A stretch of 64,000 nucleotides of DNA, from NCBI RefSeq assembly GCF_016918075.2, contig NZ_JAERPS020000003.1, positions 186,001 to 250,000 of the forward strand, written 5' to 3'. The DNA is from Rheinheimera maricola (GTDB lineage: Bacteria; Pseudomonadota; Gammaproteobacteria; Enterobacterales; Alteromonadaceae). Of this stretch, positions 1-6,393 are shown one piece after another. Made by a program: the position numbers and the translations under genes. The first letter of the stretch is position 1. Every line of letters begins with the position of its first letter. The notes beneath the pieces were generated by a model, which was not told where the DNA came from, ran no database searches, and saw only the letters and a program-made list of their open reading frames with translations.

Positions 1-23
1 AGGCGATGCTAGGAGTAAATGTG

Positions 24-269
24 ATGCCACCTTTAAGCAGCAACGCGGTCGCTAAAAAAGCGACAAACCTTAGTATCAACAGAGATTTATTAGCAGAGGC
101 CCGCAGCCTGAATATAAACCTGTCTGCCACGCTTGAGGGGGCGCTAACTGAAAAAATCCGTCAGGAAAAGCGCAATCAATGGCTGCAAGATAACCGCGAA
201 GCCATTGCCGCCTGTAATGAACTTGCTGAACAAAACGGTCTTTTTGCTGACAAGCATCGGGTATTCTGA
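24..269 (+). CDS. ccdA: CcdA-family antitoxin
   Basis: Antitoxin of a chromosomal type II CcdA/CcdB pair; it should neutralise CcdB and repress its own operon. The 81-residue product has a short N-terminal DNA-binding part followed by the typical CcdA tail, with WLQDNREAIAACNELAEQNG and FADKHRVF matching the toxin-binding region of chromosomal CcdA proteins. I chose ATG at 24 because AGGAG at 11-15 lies 8 bases before it; in-frame starts at 6 and 21 are less well placed. The stop overlaps the start of the next gene by one base (TGATG), the usual coupling of antitoxin and toxin. Confidence 0.85.
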   Translation: MPPLSSNAVAKKATNLSINRDLLAEARSLNINLSATLEGALTEKIRQEKRNQWLQDNREAIAACNELAEQNGLFADKHRVF

Positions 270-586
270 TGGCGCAGTTCGACGTTTATGTAAATACTGA
301 TCAAGATACCTATAAAATTTACCCCTATTTTATCGATATTCAAAACAGCCTCCTCGATACCCTGAATAGCAGAGTCGTAATTCCACTGACGCCCATTCAG
401 GGGGCCGACAATACCTACCCCAAACACCTTTGCCCTGTCATTGAAATTATCAACAAAAAGTTTGCAGTGCTTACCTATCAGCTGACCAGCGTCCCCATCA
501 GTTTTTTGCAACAACAGGAAACGTCAGTCGTTGCCAGTCGGGATGACATCGTCGCGGCTATAGATTTTCTGGTTACCGGCATTTAA
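269..586 (+). CDS. ccdB: CcdB-family gyrase toxin
   Basis: Toxin partner of the preceding CcdA; CcdB proteins poison DNA gyrase by binding GyrA. The 105 residues cover the whole family length: N-terminal MAQFDVYVN, central RVVIPLTP, and SVPISFL near residue 78 all match the CcdB fold. The C-terminus ends FLVTGI. The Gly-Ile of the F-plasmid CcdB tail is kept, but the gyrase-contacting Trp just before it is Thr, so its potency on gyrase is uncertain. It is translationally coupled to ccdA by a one-base overlap. Confidence 0.85.
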   Translation: MAQFDVYVNTDQDTYKIYPYFIDIQNSLLDTLNSRVVIPLTPIQGADNTYPKHLCPVIEIINKKFAVLTYQLTSVPISFLQQQETSVVASRDDIVAAIDFLVTGI

Positions 587-719
587 CAAAACAAGAATGG
601 TGTTTGGGTAATTAACAGCTAAACCAGTGTTGGGGCGCATAGTTGCGCCCTATTTCTTTATCAATGCCCGCTATAAATCGGGGCGCTTTCTCGGTATAAA
701 TAGTTGCGCCTATATAGGT
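587..719. repeat. Intergenic GGGGCGCA...TTGCGCCC palindromes
   Basis: The gap between ccdB and hemN has no gene. It holds a palindromic unit at about 630-650 (GGGGCGCATAGTTGCGCCC) and a looser, interrupted version at about 679-710. The first unit is almost identical to three copies at 4667-4781, so this is a dispersed short palindromic repeat of REP type. The stem could also act as a weak terminator for the convergent ccdAB and hemN transcripts. Confidence 0.6.
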
Positions 720-2081
720 TTATACCACTTTCGAATAGCGTTGCTGGCTCTGGGTTAAATAGGCATCAAAGCAGGCGCAGATACTGCGCACCCATAGCCT
801 GCCGGCGTTGGTGACTTTAATCCGCCCAGCGTATACCTCAACTAAACCGTCTTCCATAAAGGGCTGCAAGCGCTCTAGCGCCTCGGCGAAGTATTGCCAG
901 AGGCCGTTAATACGCCAGCGCTGACTAAAAGCTTCAACATCCAGCTCGAAGTGACAGATTAACTGGCTAATCAGTGCGGCACGCAGTTTATCATCGCTAT
1001 TTAAACTAAAGCCGCGCTCTACCGGCAGCCGGCCGCTGTTGATAGCGGCATAATATTCCGGCAGCTCTTTACTGTTTTGCCATAACACCCCGCTTACCTG
1101 GCTGATACTGGATACGCCAAGGCCAATTAACGCATCTTGCCCTGCGGTAGTATAACCCTGAAAATTACGCTGCAGCTTACCAGCTTGTTGCGCCTTGGCT
1201 AAGGCGTCATCGGGTCTGGCAAAGTGGTCCATGCCGATAAACTGATAGCCAGCGGCAACAAATCGGTTAATGGCCAGTTGCATTAACTCCAGCTTTAACG
1301 GCGCATCCGGCAGGCTGGCATCACTGATTTTACGCTGAGCGGCAAAGCGCTCAGGAATATGGGCATAGCTAAATAGTGAGATGCGATCGGGGTTTAAGCG
1401 GATAATTTCATCAACTGTCTCGGTAAAACTGGCCGGCTGCTGAAATGGCAGACCGTAGATAAGGTCAAGATTAATCGAGCTAAAGCCGAGTTCACGGCTT
1501 AACTGCACCTGATGGCGGATAAGGTCGGTGTCCTGCACGCGGTTAATGGCAATTTGCACCTTTTCATCTAAATCCTGCACGCCAAAGCTGACACGATTAA
1601 AGCCCAGCGTACGTAAGTGCCGCAGCTTATCGTCGCTGCAGCTGCGCGGATCTATTTCAATGCTAATTTCTGCATCCGTATTAATAGCAAAATTTTGCTG
1701 CAACAACGCCATTAAGCGGCTTAGCTGCACTTCGGTTAAAAAAGTGGGGGTACCGCCACCTAAATGCAGCTGGTTGATGCTTTTGCCGTTAAGCAGCGGT
1801 TGATACAGCGCCATTTCCTGCGCTAAAGCGTCAAGATAAGTATCGGCTTTATGCTGATGGCGGGTGATCACCTTATTGCAGCCGCAGTAGTAACAAAGCT
1901 TGTGGCAAAATGGGATATGCAGGTACAAGCTGAGTTCGTTCGGGCTTTGCGCTATGGCCGTTTGAATTTGGCCGCGATCAAAGTTGCTGTCAAGCGCCAA
2001 TGCCGTAGGGTACGAGGTATAACGCGGACCGTTAATATTATACTTACTGATTAACTTCTGATCCCACTGTATGGTTTGCAT
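720..2081 (-). CDS. hemN: Oxygen-independent coproporphyrinogen III dehydrogenase HemN
   Basis: Radical SAM enzyme that converts coproporphyrinogen III to protoporphyrinogen IX without oxygen, in cytoplasmic haem synthesis. The 453-residue product begins MQTIQWDQ and keeps the HemN opening GPRYTSYPTA. The 4Fe-4S cluster motif CHKLCYYCGC lies at residues 59-68, followed by the radical SAM GGGTPT motif and the C-terminal HemN domain. ATG at 2081 has GAGG 5 bases upstream. A second in-frame ATG at 2120 also has a good GGAGG and would add 13 residues not found in E. coli HemN, so the start is not settled. It lies downstream of ubiT on the same strand, grouping two functions needed without oxygen. 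Confidence 0.95.
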   Translation of the reverse strand: MQTIQWDQKLISKYNINGPRYTSYPTALALDSNFDRGQIQTAIAQSPNELSLYLHIPFCHKLCYYCGCNKVITRHQHKADTYLDALAQEMALYQPLLNGKSINQLHLGGGTPTFLTEVQLSRLMALLQQNFAINTDAEISIEIDPRSCSDDKLRHLRTLGFNRVSFGVQDLDEKVQIAINRVQDTDLIRHQVQLSRELGFSSINLDLIYGLPFQQPASFTETVDEIIRLNPDRISLFSYAHIPERFAAQRKISDASLPDAPLKLELMQLAINRFVAAGYQFIGMDHFARPDDALAKAQQAGKLQRNFQGYTTAGQDALIGLGVSSISQVSGVLWQNSKELPEYYAAINSGRLPVERGFSLNSDDKLRAALISQLICHFELDVEAFSQRWRINGLWQYFAEALERLQPFMEDGLVEVYAGRIKVTNAGRLWVRSICACFDAYLTQSQQRYSKVV

Positions 2082-2144
2082 TTTAACCTCGTTTACGGGT
2101 TTGGGCCGACAGCTTGCCATTATAATAACCTCCGGGGCGCATAC

Positions 2145-2165
2145 TTTGATCTGCCGCAGGTCAAA
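2145..2165. promoter_or_regulatory. 21-bp near-perfect palindrome between ubiT and hemN
   Basis: The sequence reads TTTGA, T, CTGC, C, GCAG, G, TCAAA. The two halves are exact inverse complements apart from one T/G pair and the central base. It contains FNR-like half sites (TTGAT and GTCAA), but they are 9 bases apart instead of 4, so it is not a standard FNR box. It sits in the ubiT-hemN gap and may be a regulator site for hemN or an RNA hairpin. Confidence 0.4.
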
Positions 2166-2166
2166 C

Positions 2167-2679
2167 TTAATTGGCCACTACAGCAGCGTTGTTGCTAGCC
2201 AACTGCTGTTGCTGTGCCAGCCAGTTTAGAGCGCGATGACACAGTAGCGGCAAACGCTCTGGCCCTATGCTGTCGAGCAGGTTTTTGCAGTACAAGCCAA
2301 GCTCGGTATCACCCAGCATTTGCAGCCGGCGGCGAAAAAACAATGTATCCGGATCGGCTGTATTGCTGATCATGGCGATAAAATCAGCCAGCTCTGCCTT
2401 TAGCAGTAAATCCTGCGGTGCGCTATCAAGCTGTACCTGCAGCCTGTTGCCGTTTAAGCTGATAGCAAACTGCAGTGTTATATCGCTAACCTGCACCACC
2501 AGCGTCTTAGCACTTAAAAAATTCAGCTCGCCGCTTTTAAGTTCAGGGCGGAAGAACTGGTTTAGCGCCAACTGTAACACGCCAGCCTGGGCCGCTTTAG
2601 GCGCACAGCGGGTAAAGCCACGTAGCATTGTAGGTAGTGACGCTACCAATTTAGAGTTAACTCTATTAATATCAAACAT
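2167..2679 (-). CDS. ubiT: UbiT, SCP2-domain accessory factor of anaerobic ubiquinone synthesis
   Basis: Small cytoplasmic protein of about 170 residues with an SCP2 sterol-carrier domain; in E. coli UbiT (YhbT) works with UbiU and UbiV in O2-independent ubiquinone synthesis, probably binding the lipid intermediate. The conserved run LFFRRRLQMLGDTELGL near residues 116-132 is characteristic of YhbT. ATG at 2679 has AAGG 7 bases upstream; a TTG two codons earlier is possible. It is divergent from ubiU-ubiV, as in E. coli, and upstream of hemN on the same strand. Confidence 0.88.
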   Translation of the reverse strand: MFDINRVNSKLVASLPTMLRGFTRCAPKAAQAGVLQLALNQFFRPELKSGELNFLSAKTLVVQVSDITLQFAISLNGNRLQVQLDSAPQDLLLKAELADFIAMISNTADPDTLFFRRRLQMLGDTELGLYCKNLLDSIGPERLPLLCHRALNWLAQQQQLASNNAAVVAN

Positions 2680-2789
2680 ATACAAGCCTTGCTGTTAGTT
2701 ATCACCCTATAATAAAACCACAGTACGCCGCCACCGGCTATTCCCTGTCGGTGGTAGTGATAAACGCTAAGCTAACGCGGAAGACCATT

Positions 2790-3782
2790 ATGGAGCTGCT
2801 CTGCCCGGCTGGCAGTATGCCGGCACTAAAAACCGCTATTGAACATGGCGCCGATGCCGTTTATATCGGTTTAAAAGATGATACCAACGCCCGCCATTTT
2901 GCTGGCTTGAATTTTGACCAGGCTAAGCTGAAGGAAGCGGCCAGTTATGTGCACCAGCACGGTAAAAAGCTGCATGTGGCCATTAATACCTTTGCCCAAC
3001 CAAACAGCTACCAGCGCTGGCAACAGGCGGTGGATATGGCCGCCGATGCCGGTGCCGATGTGCTTATTTTGGCCGATATTGCGGTGCTGGCTTATGCTGC
3101 GGCGCGCTACCCGAAACTGGAGCGGCATTTATCGGTGCAGGCGTCTGCCACTAATGCAGCGGCGATTGATTTTTACCGCCAGTTTAATATCAGCCGCGTG
3201 GTACTGCCGCGGGTATTATCGATGCAGCAAGTGCGGGCGCTAGCTCACAGTTGCGATATAGACCTGGAAGTATTCGCCTTTGGCAGCCTGTGTATTATGG
3301 CCGAAGGCCGCTGTTATTTAAGCTCTTATATGACCGGGCAGTCGCCCAATACCGCGGGTGCCTGTTCGCCGGCTACTTTTGTTAACTGGCAGGATAACAA
3401 CGGCACATTGGAGTCGCGTTTAAACGGCATTTTAATCGACCGTTTTGCGCCCAACGAAACCGCCGGCTACCCCACCCTCTGCAAAGGCCGCTTTAAGGTA
3501 GGCAGCGACACCTACCATGCCCTGGAAGAGCCCACCAGTTTAAATACGCTGGATTTGCTGCCACAGCTGTACGCCGAGGGCATTAAATCGTTAAAAATAG
3601 AAGGCCGCCAACGCAGCCCGGCCTATGTGGCACAAATAACCAAAGTCTGGCGTGCCGCCATAGATGCGGTTATGGCCACGCCAGAGCGTTTTAACGTACA
3701 GCCACAGTGGCAGCAGGTGCTGGCAGGACTATCTGAAGGCAGCCAGACCACGCTGGGCGCCTATCATCGTAAATGGAAATAA
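2790..3782 (+). CDS. ubiU: UbiU, O2-independent ubiquinone hydroxylation protein (U32 family)
   Basis: Iron-sulfur protein of the U32 peptidase family that forms a complex with UbiV and hydroxylates ubiquinone precursors without oxygen. The 330-residue product starts MELLCPAGSMPALKTAIEHG, like E. coli UbiU. The four cluster cysteines are visible at about residues 168, 175, 192 and 231, within one residue of the E. coli ligands 169, 176, 193 and 232. An upstream GTG in the same frame would add 13 residues absent from the family, so ATG at 2790, preceded by GGAAG, is preferred. ubiV follows after 4 bases. Confidence 0.93.
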   Translation: MELLCPAGSMPALKTAIEHGADAVYIGLKDDTNARHFAGLNFDQAKLKEAASYVHQHGKKLHVAINTFAQPNSYQRWQQAVDMAADAGADVLILADIAVLAYAAARYPKLERHLSVQASATNAAAIDFYRQFNISRVVLPRVLSMQQVRALAHSCDIDLEVFAFGSLCIMAEGRCYLSSYMTGQSPNTAGACSPATFVNWQDNNGTLESRLNGILIDRFAPNETAGYPTLCKGRFKVGSDTYHALEEPTSLNTLDLLPQLYAEGIKSLKIEGRQRSPAYVAQITKVWRAAIDAVMATPERFNVQPQWQQVLAGLSEGSQTTLGAYHRKWK

Positions 3783-3786
3783 GCTG

Positions 3787-4659
3787 ATGAAATTTTCGCT
3801 GGGGCCGGTACTGTACTTTTGGCCCAAAGCACAGATGCTGCAGTTTTACCGCGAGGCCGCCGCCAGTGACATTGATATTGTCTATCTGGGCGAGACTGTG
3901 TGCAGCAAAAGACGTGAGCTTAAATTTGACGACTATATTGCCATTGCCCATATGCTGCGTGAGGCGGGTAAACAAGTGTGTTTATCGTCGATGACCTTGT
4001 ATGAAGCGCCCGGCGAGCTGCGCGAACTGCGCAAATATGTCGATAACGGCGAGTTTTTGGTAGAAGCCAATGACGTTGGCGCCATTAGCATGCTGCAGCA
4101 ACAGGGCCTGCCATTTGTCGCCGGTGCAGCGATTAACTGTTACAACCAGCATACGCTGCGCCGTTTAATTAGCATGGGCTTAACCCGCTGGGTCATGCCG
4201 GTAGAGATATCCGGCCAGTGGCTTAGCGAAGTATTAAACCAGAGTATTATTGCCGATATCCGCGACTGCTTTAGTACTGAAGTGTTCAGCTTTGGCCATT
4301 TGCCGCTGGCCTGGAGCGGCCGCTGCTTTACTGCCCGTTCGGAAAACCGCAGTAAAGATCAATGTGAGCTGTGCTGCATTAATTACCCACAGGGGCGCGA
4401 GGTGAAAAGCCAGGACGGCAGTTCAGTGTTTGTGTTAAACGGTATACAAACCCAGTCTGGCCAGCGCTATAACCTGGTTAACCAGCTAAGCACTATGCAG
4501 GGTTATGTAGATATAGTACGTTTGAGCCCACAGCAACAAGATACGTTTTACTGGCTGACGAAATTTAAAGCCAATATTAACGGCACAGCGCCGCAGCCAC
4601 TGCCAGCAACCGACAGTAATGGCTACTGGCTGAACCTGGCTGGTATGGCAACGGGTTGA
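3787..4659 (+). CDS. ubiV: UbiV, O2-independent ubiquinone hydroxylation protein (U32 family)
   Basis: Partner of UbiU in anaerobic ubiquinone synthesis; a 4Fe-4S U32-family protein of 290 residues. It opens MKFSLGPVLYFWPK, and the expected cysteines are at about 39 (ETVCSKRR), 180 (GRCFTARSE), 193 and 197 (CELCC), matching E. coli positions 39, 180, 193 and 197. The reading frame is open further upstream into ubiU, but the family start and the position 4 bases after the ubiU stop fix ATG at 3787. It forms a two-gene operon with ubiU. Confidence 0.93.
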   Translation: MKFSLGPVLYFWPKAQMLQFYREAAASDIDIVYLGETVCSKRRELKFDDYIAIAHMLREAGKQVCLSSMTLYEAPGELRELRKYVDNGEFLVEANDVGAISMLQQQGLPFVAGAAINCYNQHTLRRLISMGLTRWVMPVEISGQWLSEVLNQSIIADIRDCFSTEVFSFGHLPLAWSGRCFTARSENRSKDQCELCCINYPQGREVKSQDGSSVFVLNGIQTQSGQRYNLVNQLSTMQGYVDIVRLSPQQQDTFYWLTKFKANINGTAPQPLPATDSNGYWLNLAGMATG

Positions 4660-4666
4660 TATCACC

Positions 4667-4781
4667 GTAGGGGCGCATTATTGCGCTCCCGGATGCAACA
4701 ATGAATTTAGTTCGGGCGCAACTATGCGCCCCTACATCTGGGTTCGGCTTATTACCAACGTAGGGGCGTATAATTACGCCC
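4667..4781. repeat. Cluster of three GTAGGGGCG palindromic repeats
   Basis: Three related palindromic units lie between ubiV and mog: 4667-4690 (GTAGGGGCGCATTATTGCGC, forward), 4713-4735 (reverse; its complement reads GTAGGGGCGCATAGTTGCGC) and 4760-4781 (GTAGGGGCGTATAATTACGC, forward). The third unit has G-to-T and C-to-A changes that keep the stem paired, a compensatory change. Units 1 and 2 also face each other and could fold into a larger hairpin. This arrangement resembles REP/BIME-type clusters. Confidence 0.75.
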
Positions 4782-4812
4782 TGCTGTTGCGAAACAATAC
4801 CATACAGGAACA

Positions 4813-5349
4813 ATGATGAACCAACATAACGCCAAAATCGGCATAGTTACCGTAAGCGACCGCGCCAGTGCCGGCATTTACGAAGACTTATCCGGTAAAG
4901 CGATCATCGATACGCTAAAAGACTACTTAACCAGTGACTGGCAAGCCGAATACCGGCTGATCCCGGATGAGCAGCCGTTAATTGAGCAAACATTACGTGA
5001 ACTGGCCGACGACCAGGGCTGCTGCTTAATTGTTACCACCGGCGGCACCGGCCCGGCAAAACGCGACGTGACGCCTGAGGCGACAGAAGCGGTGTGTGAC
5101 AGAATGATGCCAGGTTTTGGTGAGCTGATGCGTGCTGAATCGTTAAAGTATGTGCCTACAGCCATCCTATCGCGGCAAAACGCCGGCCTACGTGGCAGCA
5201 GCTTAATTATTAACCTGCCGGGTAAACCCAAAGCCATTCGCCAGTGTTTAGATGCGGTATTTCCGGCGGTGCCTTATTGCATTGATTTAATGCACGGGCC
5301 CTATTTGCAGTGCAATGAGGCGGTAATTAAAGCGTTTCGGCCAAAGTAA
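4813..5349 (+). CDS. mog: Molybdopterin adenylyltransferase (Mog)
   Basis: Cytoplasmic enzyme that adenylylates molybdopterin before molybdenum insertion in Moco synthesis. The 178-residue product has the MogA/MoaB fold with TTGGTGP at about residues 76-82, RDVTPEAT and MPGFGE. VSDRASAGIYED near the start, RLIPDEQ and the end PYCIDL...AFRPK match Mog rather than MoaB. ATG codons at 4813 and 4816 are both possible; AGGA at 4806-4809 is better spaced for 4816. Moco is needed by nitrate reductases, which suits the nitrate genes downstream, although none is encoded here. Confidence 0.9.
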   Translation: MMNQHNAKIGIVTVSDRASAGIYEDLSGKAIIDTLKDYLTSDWQAEYRLIPDEQPLIEQTLRELADDQGCCLIVTTGGTGPAKRDVTPEATEAVCDRMMPGFGELMRAESLKYVPTAILSRQNAGLRGSSLIINLPGKPKAIRQCLDAVFPAVPYCIDLMHGPYLQCNEAVIKAFRPK

Positions 5350-5355
5350 GCTGCT

Positions 5356-5934
5356 CTACACGCCGTATAATTCAAAAGCCCAGGCTGTGAAAGCCACACG
5401 CTGGCTTAACTGACCACGTTGAAAGCTAAACAGTAGTTCCGGTTTACGGTTCAGCTGACTGTTATCGTATACCAGACCTAAATCAGCTTGCAGCACAGCC
5501 TGACGGATCAGTGCTTTATTGCGCGCAAAGCGCTGACGTATTTTGTCTTCTGGTACATCGTGGCCGCCTTCTGTCACTCTTAATGCTACGCGGCGTACCG
5601 ACAGCTCTGCATCAGCTACACCGACATGAAACACCATAATGATGAAACCTGCAGCTCTGGCCTGTAGCAGTAATTCCAGCTTGGAAGGATGAGAAAAAGT
5701 GGATTCGGTAACAAAGCTGTTTTTCTGTACCAAATACTCATCGCGCCGCTTTGCCGCCAACGCAGCCGCCGCATAAGCTCCGGTCATAGATTGATCGCTC
5801 AGTTCAGTTTTCTGAATAATATCGGCGTTAATAAAAGGTGCCTTTACTTTGGGCTTTAGCACCTGCTCATAGAAAGTTGACTTACCCGCACCATTGGGGC
5901 CGGCAAGCACGTACAGCACCGGCTTATTGCTCAT
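5356..5934 (-). CDS. Zeta-toxin family P-loop kinase
   Basis: Likely toxin of a type II pair. The 192-residue product starts MSNKPVLYVLAGPNGAGKST, with the Walker A loop at about residues 11-18, a substrate-side Asp in INADIIQ and the family signature RVTEGGHDVPEDKIRQRFAR. Zeta toxins phosphorylate UDP-N-acetylsugars; chromosomal relatives may have other substrates. ATG at 5934 has AGGG 6 bases upstream and overlaps the end of the antitoxin gene by 11 bases. The toxin is not paired with an epsilon antitoxin but with a ParD-like protein. Confidence 0.82.
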   Translation of the reverse strand: MSNKPVLYVLAGPNGAGKSTFYEQVLKPKVKAPFINADIIQKTELSDQSMTGAYAAAALAAKRRDEYLVQKNSFVTESTFSHPSKLELLLQARAAGFIIMVFHVGVADAELSVRRVALRVTEGGHDVPEDKIRQRFARNKALIRQAVLQADLGLVYDNSQLNRKPELLFSFQRGQLSQRVAFTAWAFELYGV

Positions 5935-6313
5935 CTGCAGCCCTGGCATTTATCTCGGCTTGAGTAACCACTTTGCCTACGTCATCCAGCCCGGCTCCCA
6001 AGCCTTGCTGTTGCCGCTTAAGATAATAAGCCTGCTGTTCGTTAGTGTAAGCGGTATTTTCTTCCAGCATGCCGGCTTCAAACATGCCCAGATAAACCGC
6101 GGCTTCTTCATTCGACGCCAGTTGATCCGGGCTCTCCTGACCTTGCAGAATAGCTTTAATTTTGGCCATATCAAATAACGGTGACTGCTCAACAAGCCGG
6201 CCAAGCCGCATCCAGTGCGCAGCCTGATCGCCGATAGAGCGGCTCATAAGCTCACTTTCTTTACGCACTTGCTGCACAATTTTCTCGTCGGCTACTTTTA
6301 TAGTAACGGCCAT
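5924..6313 (-). CDS. ParD-like antitoxin
   Basis: The 129-residue product resembles the ParD-like antitoxin family, with SRSIGDQAAHWMRLGRLVEQ near residues 24-43 as the diagnostic stretch. It presumably neutralises the downstream zeta-family kinase and represses the operon. ATG at 6313 has AGGAG 6 bases upstream. Its end overlaps the toxin start by 11 bases, which supports coupled translation. A perfect inverted repeat just upstream (6326-6340) is a candidate operator. Confidence 0.75.
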   Translation of the reverse strand: MAVTIKVADEKIVQQVRKESELMSRSIGDQAAHWMRLGRLVEQSPLFDMAKIKAILQGQESPDQLASNEEAAVYLGMFEAGMLEENTAYTNEQQAYYLKRQQQGLGAGLDDVGKVVTQAEINARAADEQ

Positions 6314-6325
6314 CGTATACTCCTA

Positions 6326-6340
6326 GTGTCAAACTGACAC
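6326..6340. promoter_or_regulatory. Inverted repeat, candidate antitoxin operator
   Basis: GTGTCAAACTGACAC is a perfect palindrome (6-bp arms, 3-base spacer) 12 bases upstream of the ParD-like antitoxin start. Position and symmetry fit an autoregulatory operator. A possible -35/-10 pair (TTGCTT and TTTATT, 17 apart on the minus strand) lies immediately upstream; that promoter assignment is weak. Confidence 0.55.
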
Positions 6341-6393
6341 CATTAAATAAAACAGCTAGAGTATAGTAAAGCAATACACTATTGCCAAGATGA

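Noticed and set aside
176-514. Minus-strand frame over ccdAB
   Set aside because: It is antisense to two well supported genes and has no ribosome site or recognisable domain.
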